DNA of 64,000 bases from contig OZ245818.1 of assembly GCA_965228435.1 (NCBI GenBank), positions 3,286,001-3,350,000 of the forward strand, written 5' to 3'. The DNA is from Hoeflea_A sp965228435. GTDB lineage: Bacteria > Pseudomonadota > Alphaproteobacteria > Rhizobiales > Rhizobiaceae. Within the stretch, counting starts at the first letter, position 1, and every line of letters begins with the position of its first letter. The notes beneath the pieces are model-generated. The model was not told the origin of the DNA. It saw nothing but the letters and a program-made list of their open reading frames with translations, and did not search any database. Shown in pieces: positions 19,971-28,432 of the stretch. The translations under genes were made by a program, and so were the position numbers.

Positions 19971-20629
19971 TGGGCGCGCTCTTCGTTCGTGATGTGCGGC
20001 TGGCCACGCGCGCCGGCGGCGGGGCGTTGATCGGCGTGCTGTTCTTTCTTGCTGTCGTCGCGGTTGTGCCGTTTGGCGTTGGCCCCGATCTCAATCTTCT
20101 GGCACGCATCGGACCGGCGATCCTGTGGATCGGCGCGCTGCTCGCCGCGTTGCTCGGCCTCGACCGCCTGTTCCAGGCAGACCGCGAAGATGGCTCCCTC
20201 GACGTCATGCTGATGCAGGAGACGCCGCTCTTTCTCACGGTGCTGGTCAAATGTGCCGCCCACTGGGTAGCGACCGGCCTGCCGCTGGTCGTCGTGTCGC
20301 CACTGCTCGGCCTTTTCATGAACGTCGATGGCGTGGCGATCGCCGCGGTCGTCGCCACGCTGCTCGCCGGAACACCCGCTATCACTTTTATCGGCGCTGT
20401 CGGTGCCGCCGTCTCGGTATCGCTGCCCCGCGGCGGTCTGCTCGTTTCGGTGCTGGTGTTGCCACTGTCGATCCCGGTGCTGATCTTCGGCGTCAGCGCC
20501 GTGACCGGCGCGGTCGAGGATCCAGCACCGTTTCTGCCGCCCTTCCTGATCCTGTGCGCGCTGACGTTGTTCTTTTCGGTGCTCGGCCCTCTGGCGGCCA
20601 GCGCGGCGCTTCGCGCCTCCACGGATTAG
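19970..20629 (+). CDS. ccmB: haem exporter protein CcmB
   Basis: 219 residues with six membrane helices, full length for CcmB. The family features FVRDVRLATRAGGG at the N-terminus and LFQADREDGSLDVMLMQ after the second helix are present. It forms the membrane complex with CcmA. The gene should be followed by ccmC, ccmD and ccmG; instead its stop codon overlaps by four bases the stop of a minus-strand kinase gene. The rest of the ccm operon has been moved or lost at this point. Confidence 0.93.
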   Translation: MGALFVRDVRLATRAGGGALIGVLFFLAVVAVVPFGVGPDLNLLARIGPAILWIGALLAALLGLDRLFQADREDGSLDVMLMQETPLFLTVLVKCAAHWVATGLPLVVVSPLLGLFMNVDGVAIAAVVATLLAGTPAITFIGAVGAAVSVSLPRGGLLVSVLVLPLSIPVLIFGVSAVTGAVEDPAPFLPPFLILCALTLFFSVLGPLAASAALRASTD

Positions 20630-21564
20630 GTCGCTAGATAATCAAGCGACAATTCGCGGGCGTTCGCCACAAAGCGGGCATTGCGGATGTCGGCGCCTTC
20701 TTCCGGCAAGCGCGTGATAATCCAACCAACATAGGTCAGTGCGCGCAGCAGGATGAACAGGTCGAGGGCATCCGTATCGATAACTCGTTGACTCGCATAC
20801 CCTTCGAGCAACGCTGTGCGGAGATCGGGATAATCCGGCTCCCGGCGGTTTTTGAGAAGCGTGGTTGCCAAATCGAAGAGGCGGAAGCCAAAGCCGGAGT
20901 CGTCAAAATCGATCAGCTGGAGCTTGGTTCCGTCCGCCATAATGTTCTCGCGCACGAGATCGGCATGGATCAGCCCGAAATCCAGTTCCGGCTCCAGCCG
21001 TTTCAAAGCCTCGTCGGCCCGATCCCGAACCGCCAGGAACAGGGTGCGGTCGTCGTCGTTGAGCGTCGGGTTCTCCCAAAACCGGTCCCAGAGCGGTTGA
21101 TCTCCCAGAAGTCCCTCGCGATCCCAGGTGCATCGCTCAAAACCGTCGGGAACGGTCCAATCGTCGGAGATCGCGTGCAGCTTTGCCATTTCTCGGCCGA
21201 TGCCATGGAAAAGCCCGCTCCGATCGACGGCTTGCAACGGCTCGCCGGTTTTGCCGATCGGTTCGCCCGCCAGCCAAGTCAAAACATCGACCTGCGTGCC
21301 GTCGACCACGTGAAGGAACGCGTCCGAGGCCGAGCGCACCGGTGCGGGAACAGGCAATCCTCCCCGGGCAATGGCGCTCATCCACTGCAATTCGGACCAA
21401 AGCTCCTGATCCGTCCGATAGCCCGGCCGGTGCAGCCTTAGAGCAAAGGCTTCGCCTTTGTGATCCAAGCGATAGACGCGGTTTTCGCGCGTGGCAATCA
21501 GGCGATGCCTCGCGCCTTCCATGTCCCACAGAACAAGGGCTTTATCGACGATGTGATCCATCAA
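20626..21564 (-). CDS. APH-type phosphotransferase (hydroxylysine/amino-alcohol kinase-like)
   Basis: 312 residues with the choline/aminoglycoside kinase fold. The catalytic loop is LIHADLVRENIM (HxDxxxxN) and the metal-binding Asp is in LIDFDDSGFGF. It is coupled by ATGA overlap to the class-III PLP enzyme upstream. In animals and bacteria such pairs phosphorylate 5-hydroxylysine or a similar amino alcohol, and a PLP phospho-lyase then removes phosphate and ammonia. Resistance to aminoglycosides is unlikely in this context. The substrate is inferred. Confidence 0.75.
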   Translation of the reverse strand: MMDHIVDKALVLWDMEGARHRLIATRENRVYRLDHKGEAFALRLHRPGYRTDQELWSELQWMSAIARGGLPVPAPVRSASDAFLHVVDGTQVDVLTWLAGEPIGKTGEPLQAVDRSGLFHGIGREMAKLHAISDDWTVPDGFERCTWDREGLLGDQPLWDRFWENPTLNDDDRTLFLAVRDRADEALKRLEPELDFGLIHADLVRENIMADGTKLQLIDFDDSGFGFRLFDLATTLLKNRREPDYPDLRTALLEGYASQRVIDTDALDLFILLRALTYVGWIITRLPEEGADIRNARFVANARELSLDYLAT

Positions 21565-22853
21565 TTCAGCGGGCTCTCCGCCAGGACCTCATCGAGCGTA
21601 TCCATCAGAAGATCTGCGTTTTCGTTCGAAAAAGGCATCGGCGGGCGGATCTTCAGAGTGTTCTTGTGGCGGCCGAGCTTCGAATGGATAATTCCACGGT
21701 GGCGCATGGCGTTGATGACGCGGTCGGTAAACGCGCTGGCCGGTTCCTTGCTCTCTCGGTCGAACACCAGTTCAGCGCCGAACACCAGGCCTGACCCGCG
21801 CACATCGCCGATCACCTCGTGCTTATCCTTCATCTTGTTCAGGCGCGCGCGGGCGTGGTCGCCGACCGCCTTGGCGTTGGTCATGAGGTTCTTGTCGTCC
21901 ATCTCTTCAAGCACGGCCATGGCTGCCGCGGCCGAGACGGGGTTGCCGCCGAAGGTGTTGAAATAGCGGAACCCCGTCCGAAAGGCTTTCATGGTCTCCG
22001 CACCCGTGACAACACCGCCGACGGGGTGACCATTGGCCATCGGTTTGCCCAGGGTCACGATGTCCGGCACGACGCCCATCTTCTGGTGCGCCCACATATG
22101 TGTTCCCGTGCGGCCAAAGCCCGACTGAACCTCGTCGCAGATCAGCAGGCCGCCGGCTTTGCGCACCGTCTCGGCCGCCGGTTTCAGCCAGCCGTCCGTC
22201 ATGATCGGGAAGCCTTCGTTCAGGAAGAACGGACAGACCACGAGGGCTGCAAATCCGGTTCCGGTTTTCTCATGCTCTTCGATCTGCTCCGCCACTGCGT
22301 CGGCAAACCTGGTCCCGTCGGGATCGGGATTGCGATAGCTGTCCGGCGCTCGGGCAAAGCGGAAATATCGCTCCAGACCAAAGCCCACAGAGGGGATATT
22401 GTTCTGACTCAGTTGACTGACTAGTGCTGTGTTGCCGTGATATGTCGCGTCTGTCGCAACAATGCCACGCTTGCCGGTCATAGCTTCGGCCATACGCAGC
22501 GCAATGTCGTTGGCCTCCGACCCGGTGCAGGTCATGATCGCTGTGTCCAGCGACCCATCCATCGTGCCTGTCAGGCGCTCTACATAGTCGAGAATGCCGT
22601 TGTGCAGGTAACGGGTGTGCGTGTTGAGTGTGCTCGCCTGTCGACAGATCGCCTCAACCACGCGTTCGTTGCAATGTCCCACATGTGGAACGTTGTTGTA
22701 GCAGTCCAGATATTTCCGGCCATCCGCATCCCAAAGCCAGACGCCCTTGCCCTTCACGATGTGAACGGGGTCATCATAAAAGGTGGACACGTTGGGTCCC
22801 AGAAGTCGGGCTCGGTCGGCAATCAGTTGCGCGTTGGTTCGGCTCATCTTCAT
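21561..22853 (-). CDS. class-III PLP enzyme, phospho-lyase-like (ETNPPL/PHYKPL relative)
   Basis: 430 residues, fold type I. The Schiff-base Lys is about K270 in TLGKPMANGHPVGG, and the PLP-pyridine Asp is about D240 in LICDEVQSGFGR. YLDCYNNVPHVGHC near residue 48 and YFNTFGGNPVSAAAAMAVLE closely match the ethanolamine-phosphate and 5-phosphohydroxylysine phospho-lyase subgroup rather than ordinary omega-aminotransferases. The reaction would be elimination of phosphate and ammonia to an aldehyde. It is coupled to the kinase gene and preceded by an IclR gene 18 bp upstream. Ordinary aminotransferase activity remains possible. Confidence 0.78.
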   Translation of the reverse strand: MKMSRTNAQLIADRARLLGPNVSTFYDDPVHIVKGKGVWLWDADGRKYLDCYNNVPHVGHCNERVVEAICRQASTLNTHTRYLHNGILDYVERLTGTMDGSLDTAIMTCTGSEANDIALRMAEAMTGKRGIVATDATYHGNTALVSQLSQNNIPSVGFGLERYFRFARAPDSYRNPDPDGTRFADAVAEQIEEHEKTGTGFAALVVCPFFLNEGFPIMTDGWLKPAAETVRKAGGLLICDEVQSGFGRTGTHMWAHQKMGVVPDIVTLGKPMANGHPVGGVVTGAETMKAFRTGFRYFNTFGGNPVSAAAAMAVLEEMDDKNLMTNAKAVGDHARARLNKMKDKHEVIGDVRGSGLVFGAELVFDRESKEPASAFTDRVINAMRHRGIIHSKLGRHKNTLKIRPPMPFSNENADLLMDTLDEVLAESPLN

Positions 22854-22871
22854 TCCTCGTTCCGGGCGACC

Positions 22872-23666
22872 TCAGTCACTGGCCGGAAGCTGGCTCCACT
22901 TTTGCCGCAGGTCATCAGGGACTGTCCCACCGCAGGAGCGGGTGATCGTTTCACATCCTTTGCGAAGGGATGAGAGGATTTTGGCTTCAAGCTCGTCCGT
23001 GTGCCTCGGTTGCGGCAATGGTACTGCAAGCGTGCCGATCGCCCCACCCTCGGGGCCGAAAAAGGGCATGCCGTAGGACAGGATGTCCCGGGTGAAATAC
23101 TGATCGGAGAAACTGTAACCCTGGTCCCGGGTCTGGCTGACCAGATGCTGCAGGTCCGATCGCCCCACTACCGTGTTGGGTGCGAACGACTGGAGTTCGC
23201 CAGACAGGGCCGAATCGAGGATCCCGTCCGGGCCGAAGGCCAACATCGCCAAGCCCGAAGACGTTGCATGCAGCGGGAGCATTTCGCCCTCGTCAAATAT
23301 GACGTGCAATCCGTGGATCTGTGGATCTGCGTGAAACACGGGCGACATGGATCTTCCCTGCAGGAGCGACGCATGAACCAGTTCACCCAGTGTTTCTGCC
23401 ATATGCTCAACGACGGGGATGATCGCGGCGCGGACAGGAAAGTGTCTCTCGCGGATCGAGGCAAGGCGCAGAAGGGCCGGTCCCAGACGATATTGCCGTG
23501 TTTCGGGGTGCTGCTCCAGAAAGCCGTTCTTTTCGAGTTCCACCAGGTGCCGCCGCACCGTGGCCTTGTCTCCCCCGCTCAGCCTCACAAAACTCGCCAG
23601 GCCGATTTCGCCGCGTTCGGAAGAAAAATGTGACAGCAAATTCAGGGCCTTGGTGATGGTTCCCAT
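22872..23666 (-). CDS. IclR-family transcriptional regulator
   Basis: 264 residues with an N-terminal winged helix (KALNLLSHFSSERGEIGLAS...DKATVRRHLVELEKNGFL) and a C-terminal IclR effector domain (LHATSSGLAMLAFG, DILSYGMPFFGPEGGAIGTLAVP). It heads the minus-strand kinase/phospho-lyase operon and is divergent from the TctC operon. A 7-8-7 inverted repeat in the shared promoter region is its likely operator, so it may control both sides. Confidence 0.87.
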   Translation of the reverse strand: MGTITKALNLLSHFSSERGEIGLASFVRLSGGDKATVRRHLVELEKNGFLEQHPETRQYRLGPALLRLASIRERHFPVRAAIIPVVEHMAETLGELVHASLLQGRSMSPVFHADPQIHGLHVIFDEGEMLPLHATSSGLAMLAFGPDGILDSALSGELQSFAPNTVVGRSDLQHLVSQTRDQGYSFSDQYFTRDILSYGMPFFGPEGGAIGTLAVPLPQPRHTDELEAKILSSLRKGCETITRSCGGTVPDDLRQKWSQLPASD

Positions 23667-23743
23667 GGGGTGAATGTCCTCAAGACGGTGGCAAGCCTAT
23701 CGAACTGAGAGTTGACAGGCCCTCGAAAAAGGCGCAGTAGTAA

Positions 23744-23765
23744 ATTTGACTATAGTGTGTCAAAT
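23744..23765. promoter_or_regulatory. operator candidate for the IclR regulator
   Basis: ATTTGAC (23744-23750) and GTCAAAT (23759-23765) are a perfect inverted repeat separated by eight bases that include TATAGT, a possible -10. It lies in the 143-bp divergent region between the IclR gene and the TctC gene. A repressor bound here would cover the plus-strand promoter. Confidence 0.55.
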
Positions 23766-23809
23766 AATGACACGTCAAGCCGTAGATGTTCAATCTGAGG
23801 AGAAAATCG

Positions 23810-24754
23810 ATGAAAGCCATACTGAAATTGGCATGCACCGCAGCCCTTGCTGCCGGCCTCACGCCTATCGCTGCTGTGGCCGAGTATCCCGAGAAACCCG
23901 TGAGCTTTGTCGTGCCCTTTCCTCCGGGCGATCTGGAAGACATCCTCACGCGGCTGGTAGCTGACGAGTTTCAGGAAGCCCACGGCGTTCCGGCCGCCGT
24001 CGTGAACAAGCCGGGTGGTGGAGGTGGGCCGTTTCCGGGAGCAGCGGCTGTCGCCGAGGCCCCTGCGGATGGATACATGATCGGATCGTTCGTCATCGAT
24101 GTCCCGGTGGTTGGCCCGCATGTCGGCATTCCGGCCCTTGATCCCAATCCGTTCGAACCCATCGGTGTTTTTCTGACCTATCCGTTCATCCTGGCTTCGT
24201 CCAAGTCACAGCCCTATTCTGACATTGACGGCCTGGTCAGCTACGCCAAGGACAATCCGGTCGTGCTGGGTCACTTCGGATCCTTCCTGGTGCCGACACA
24301 GGTTTCGCTTGCATTGGCCAAGGTGCGGGGCATGGAATACGAAGCCGATTCCGCGTTCGATATGCTGGACTGCAACACGCTCGCCTCCGGTGATGCGGAC
24401 GTCATCAACACCAACCTGCAATCGGTGCTGCCCTGCATCGATGAGGTGAATGTGCTGGTGACGATCGGCGATCGCCGCATTCCGTTGACGCCCGATGTGC
24501 CGACGATTGGCGAATTGGAGCCTGAACTGAATGTCAGCCTGTGGAACGGCCTGTTCGTACACAGGGACACCCCGCAAGATGTGCGTGCGAAGATTGCTGA
24601 GGTCGCGGAACGGGTCATGGCTTCGGAGCGGGCCAAGGAAATCGCCGCGGAGACAGGTGCGCTGATCTACTGGAAGGGTGCTGACGAATCCGCCGCCCTG
24701 ATCGAGACCGATGGCGCAACCCTCGACCGGATCAACACGCTGCTGGAAGAGTAA
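23810..24754 (+). CDS. tripartite tricarboxylate transporter binding protein (TctC family)
   Basis: 314 residues from ATG 23810 (GAGGAGA upstream); a signal peptide is clear (LACTAALAAGLTPIAAVA). TctC features are YPEKPVSFVVPFPPGD near the N-terminus, VVNKPGGGGG in the ligand-binding loop, and VPTIGELEPE later. It would bind a carboxylate in the periplasm. No TctA or TctB membrane gene is near, so it must use a transporter encoded elsewhere or act as a sensor-type binding protein. Confidence 0.83.
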   Translation: MKAILKLACTAALAAGLTPIAAVAEYPEKPVSFVVPFPPGDLEDILTRLVADEFQEAHGVPAAVVNKPGGGGGPFPGAAAVAEAPADGYMIGSFVIDVPVVGPHVGIPALDPNPFEPIGVFLTYPFILASSKSQPYSDIDGLVSYAKDNPVVLGHFGSFLVPTQVSLALAKVRGMEYEADSAFDMLDCNTLASGDADVINTNLQSVLPCIDEVNVLVTIGDRRIPLTPDVPTIGELEPELNVSLWNGLFVHRDTPQDVRAKIAEVAERVMASERAKEIAAETGALIYWKGADESAALIETDGATLDRINTLLEE

Positions 24755-24764
24755 GCCGCAGCAT

Positions 24765-24790
24765 GGGCGCGCACGGGAAGGTGCACGCCC
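24765..24790 (+). terminator. hairpin after the TctC gene
   Basis: GGGCGCGCAC (24765-24774) pairs with GTGCACGCCC (24781-24790) at nine of ten positions across a 6-nt loop, 10 bp after the TctC stop. There is no T-run. Such hairpins often stabilise binding-protein mRNA and reduce read-through to the next gene. Confidence 0.45.
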
Positions 24791-24844
24791 AAGCTGACAA
24801 GCGGGCAACATCAAGCTGATCTACCATTTCACGGGGAGGCCTCG

Positions 24845-25633
24845 ATGAGGCGTTATGCAGGAAAAACCGTTCTCGTGACGGGCGCAGGCACCGGCATCGG
24901 TGCCGCCATATCCGGAAGGCTCAGCGCCGAAGGGGCCAATGTCGCGCTGATGGGGCGTCGTGCGGATCCGTTGCAGAGGGTTGCCGCCGCGATCAACGGC
25001 CTGGTGGTTCAGGCGGATGCCGCTTCTCCCGACCAGGTCAGCGCCGCCGTTGAGAACATCCATGAGCGCTTTGGCGCCCTCGACGTGGTGGTCTGCAACG
25101 CCGGCGGTTTCGGCTTCGGCACGCTCGCCGACAGTACTGACGAGGAATGGCACAAGGCGGTGCAGGCCAATCTGAATACCGCGATGGTGACCGCGCGGGC
25201 GGCCATGCCCGACCTGATCCGACAGAGGGGCAACGTCCTCATGATTTCCTCGATCGCCGGACTGGCGGCGGGACCCGAGGCCTGCGGCTATGTCACCATG
25301 AAACATGCGCTGGTGGGTCTCGCCAAATCCATTACCCGTGATTTCGGCCCCAGGGGCGTGCGCTGCAATACGATCTGTCCCGGCTGGGTGCGCACAGAGA
25401 TGGCCGACAGCGAGATGCAGGAATTGGTGGAGCGCAAGGGGCTCGACGATATCGAGGAGGCCTACGCGATCGTTACCCGCGATGTGCCGCTCGGAAAACC
25501 GGCGATGCCGGAGGACGTGGCCAATGCGGCCGCCTTCCTGTGCAGCGATGAGGCCTCGATGATTTCCGGTGCGATCCTGACCATCGACGGCGGTGCCACC
25601 ATCGTCGACGTGCCAACGCTCGCCTTCGCGTAG
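24845..25633 (+). CDS. short-chain dehydrogenase/reductase
   Basis: 262 residues, classical SDR with GAGTGIGAAI (cofactor), NAGG, and catalytic Tyr-Lys in YVTMKHALVG after a Ser in MISSIAGLAAG. A strong GGGGAGG precedes the ATG. The C-terminal half resembles 3-oxoacyl-ACP-reductase-like enzymes. It sits between TctC and the flavoprotein and may oxidise an alcohol produced from the imported compound; the substrate cannot be read. Confidence 0.82.
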   Translation: MRRYAGKTVLVTGAGTGIGAAISGRLSAEGANVALMGRRADPLQRVAAAINGLVVQADAASPDQVSAAVENIHERFGALDVVVCNAGGFGFGTLADSTDEEWHKAVQANLNTAMVTARAAMPDLIRQRGNVLMISSIAGLAAGPEACGYVTMKHALVGLAKSITRDFGPRGVRCNTICPGWVRTEMADSEMQELVERKGLDDIEEAYAIVTRDVPLGKPAMPEDVANAAAFLCSDEASMISGAILTIDGGATIVDVPTLAFA

Positions 25634-25674
25634 ACTGGTTCTGCGAACCCAACTCGTATCCAATCAGGAAGACC

Positions 25675-28137
25675 ATGGCCAATACCGTCCCGCAAAACTC
25701 TCCTGTTGTCATCATCGGTGGCGGTATCATCGGTGTTTCGACGCTCTACCATTTGGCCAAGCGCGGCGTAGCGGCGGTTCTGATCGAACGGCGCAAGATC
25801 GCCAGCGGGACCACCTGGCACGCCGCCGGGATCGTTGGCCAGTTGCGCGACAGCACAGCCCAGACCGAGCTCGGCAAATACACGGCGCGTCTGTTTCGCA
25901 ATCTGGAAGAAGAAACCGGCCAGGGCACGGGCTACAAACCCAACGGCACCATCAACCTCGCCATCGGCGATGTGCGCCATGAACAGCTTCTGCGCAGCCA
26001 TGACCATGCGGTTCGGATGGACATCGAGACCTTCCTTCTTTCGCCCGAGGAGCTGAAGGAGAAATGGCCGTGGATCGAGACCGATGACGTCAAATCGGCG
26101 TTCTTCGTGCCGTCGAACGGGCAGGTCAATCCGTTGGACGTGACCGTGGCCATGACCAAGGGCGCCAAGGCGCTGGGAGCGCAGGTCTTTGAAGACACCA
26201 GAGTTGAAGAGCTGATCGTCCGCAACGGCACGGTGGTGGGCGTCAAGACCGACAAGGGTGACATCGCGACGGACAAGGTCCTGTTGGCGGGCGGCATGTG
26301 GAGCCACCTCTTTGCCAAGGCCCACGGCGTCACCGTGCCGCTGCATGCCACGGAACACTTCTATATCGTGACCGAACCGGTCGACGGCCTGCCGAGGGAT
26401 CTGCCTATTTTGAACATCGCCGAGGAACGCACCTATTGGAAGGAAGACGCGGGCAAGCTGCTCATCGGATCTTTCGAAAAACACGGCAAACCCTACGGCG
26501 CCGATGGCATTCCTGACGATTTCGAGTTTGATGAACTACCGTTCGATATGGACCATGTCGAACCATGCCTGGAAACAATGTTCGAACGCATGCCGGCGCT
26601 GGGAGAGATGGGCATTCAGACGTTCTTCAACGGTCCTGAGAGTTTCACGCCCGACGGACGTCCCTATCTCGGGCCGACGAGCGAAATCAAGGGACTGTTC
26701 GTTGCCACCGGCATGAACTCGAACGGCATCCTCAACTCCGGCGGGGTCGGGCTGACCATGGCCGAGTGGATGATCGATGGTCAGCCGTCGCGGGGCATGG
26801 GCCCGATGCTTGCGCGCCGCGCGCATCCTTTCCAGCGCAACACAAGGTACAATCACGACCGCAGCGCCGAGTCGGTCGGTTTCCACTATGGTGTCAGCTG
26901 GGTGGGCCGTCAGGTGCACTCGGCACGGGGGGTGCGCAAGGTGCCGCTGCATGATCGCCTTGCTGATGCCGGTGCTGTTTTTGCAGAACGGATCGGTTGG
27001 GAAATACCGATGTATTATGATGCCAGGAAGAACGGCTGGAACGAGGAGCCGAGCCTACGCTGGAAAGATTGGTCCGGCCTGGTCCAGGAGGAATGTCTCG
27101 CCGCCCGCGACGCCGCAGTCCTCATTGATCAATCCATGTACGCCAAAATCCAGGTGCAGGGGCCGGACGCAGTCAAGGCCCTGAACCGTGTCTGTGGTGC
27201 CCAGATGGATGTGGAGGTCGGGACCTCGGTCTACTCCCAGTTTCTCAATCGGCGCGGCGGGATCGAGGCCGACGTCACCGTTTCGCGCATCGGCCCGGAA
27301 TGCTTCATGGTCATCACCGGCCACCCCAGCCAGATGCGCGATCAGAGCTGGATCAGGGATCATGCCGATGCCGATTGGCGCTTCGAGATTTTCGATGCCA
27401 CCTCCGGCTACAGCCTGGTTTCGATCCACGGACCGAAATCGCGTGAGATTCTGGCGGGTATTTCGGGTGACGATCTTTCCAATGAGGGCTTTCCGTTCGG
27501 GGCTGCGAAGGAGATCGACATGGCCTACGCCCGCGGGTGGGCCATCCGCCGATCGTTCCTGGGCGAACTGGGTTACGAATTGATGATGTCGACCGAGTTC
27601 ACGGCCGGTATCTACGATGCGCTTATGGAAGCCGGCAAACCGCTGGGGCTGCGGCACATGGGCATGTTTGCGATGAATGCCTGCCGGCTTGAAAAAGGCT
27701 TTCGCCACCTTGGCCACGATATCGGCGAGGATGACACACCCTATGAGACCGGTCTCGGCTTTGCGGTCAGTCTGGACAAGCAAGACGACTTTCTCGGCAA
27801 GGATATTCTGGCCAGCCAGAAGGCGGAGGGTCCGGCCACGCAGCACCGCACGGTGTCCTGCCTGGTCGACGGCGTGACGGCCAGGGAAGGGCCTTATCTG
27901 ATCCACAACGAGCCGATCTGGAAAAGCGGCGAGATCGTCGGACACGTGACGTCGGGCGATTGGGGGTTTCGGCTTGAGGCGATGGTTGGGCTGGCCAGCC
28001 TGCACAGGGATGCCGGCGTCAGCAGGGGCTGGATCGACGAAGGTGGGTTCGACGTACAGATCGCCGGGAAAATGTATCCGTTGAAGGTGCAACTGGCGCC
28101 GTACTACGACCCCAAGGGGCAAATCATGCGCGGTTAA
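25675..28137 (+). CDS. dimethylglycine/sarcosine dehydrogenase-like flavoprotein (DAO + GcvT domains)
   Basis: 820 residues with the two-part layout of dimethylglycine dehydrogenase. An N-terminal FAD domain has VVIIGGGIIGVSTLYHLAKR at about 11-30 and TTWHAAG with His at about 49, the site of covalent FAD attachment in the family. A C-terminal GcvT-like tetrahydrofolate domain follows (about residues 430-815, for example SIHGPKSREIL and GYELMM). The family oxidatively demethylates N-methyl-glycines and passes formaldehyde to folate. It could consume sarcosine from the N-carbamoylsarcosine-amidase-like enzyme at 40.4 kb, but the two are in different operons. The stop codon merges with the inverted repeat of the element downstream. 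Confidence 0.83.
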   Translation: MANTVPQNSPVVIIGGGIIGVSTLYHLAKRGVAAVLIERRKIASGTTWHAAGIVGQLRDSTAQTELGKYTARLFRNLEEETGQGTGYKPNGTINLAIGDVRHEQLLRSHDHAVRMDIETFLLSPEELKEKWPWIETDDVKSAFFVPSNGQVNPLDVTVAMTKGAKALGAQVFEDTRVEELIVRNGTVVGVKTDKGDIATDKVLLAGGMWSHLFAKAHGVTVPLHATEHFYIVTEPVDGLPRDLPILNIAEERTYWKEDAGKLLIGSFEKHGKPYGADGIPDDFEFDELPFDMDHVEPCLETMFERMPALGEMGIQTFFNGPESFTPDGRPYLGPTSEIKGLFVATGMNSNGILNSGGVGLTMAEWMIDGQPSRGMGPMLARRAHPFQRNTRYNHDRSAESVGFHYGVSWVGRQVHSARGVRKVPLHDRLADAGAVFAERIGWEIPMYYDARKNGWNEEPSLRWKDWSGLVQEECLAARDAAVLIDQSMYAKIQVQGPDAVKALNRVCGAQMDVEVGTSVYSQFLNRRGGIEADVTVSRIGPECFMVITGHPSQMRDQSWIRDHADADWRFEIFDATSGYSLVSIHGPKSREILAGISGDDLSNEGFPFGAAKEIDMAYARGWAIRRSFLGELGYELMMSTEFTAGIYDALMEAGKPLGLRHMGMFAMNACRLEKGFRHLGHDIGEDDTPYETGLGFAVSLDKQDDFLGKDILASQKAEGPATQHRTVSCLVDGVTAREGPYLIHNEPIWKSGEIVGHVTSGDWGFRLEAMVGLASLHRDAGVSRGWIDEGGFDVQIAGKMYPLKVQLAPYYDPKGQIMRG

Positions 28138-28403
28138 CCCCCATTTCTCACACTCTCTGTGGTCTGCGCCGGCTCAAGCGCGCGTCAGCGCAGGAGAAGT
28201 GCGCAGAGCGTACCGGGCGTACGGGCAAGCGCTTCGACGCACGCTGTCGCGCGCTTCAGCCGGCCCGAAGGGTTGCCTTTCGGCGGACATCTACGGTCCC
28301 ATGCGCCTCAACCGTATGGCCCGATACGCTTTTCGTCGCCTGGAACCGCATCTGCCTCGCCGAAAAGCAACGCAGACGACATAGAGTGTGAGAAATGGGG
28401 GTT
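28136..28403. repeat. 268-bp palindromic (MITE-like) element with a three-way-junction fold
   Basis: The ends are inverted repeats: 28136-28168 pairs with 28371-28403 at 31 of 33 positions, and the outer 21 pairs (starting AACCCCCATTTCTCAC) are perfect. Two smaller arms are nested inside: 28169-28190 with 28242-28263 (20 of 22) and 28272-28285 with 28358-28371 (13 of 14). Together they fold as a long stem that opens into two arms. There is no protein-coding capacity. It sits between the flavoprotein and UPF0261 genes and begins inside the flavoprotein stop codon. A non-autonomous transposable element is the simplest reading; a structured RNA is the alternative. Confidence 0.7.
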
Positions 28404-28432
28404 GAGCCCAGGGGCTTTGAGGGAGGAACACC

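Noticed and set aside
20626..21564. APH-fold protein as an aminoglycoside resistance gene
   Set aside because: Its coupling to a phospho-lyase-like PLP enzyme and an IclR regulator fits catabolic amino-alcohol kinases better.
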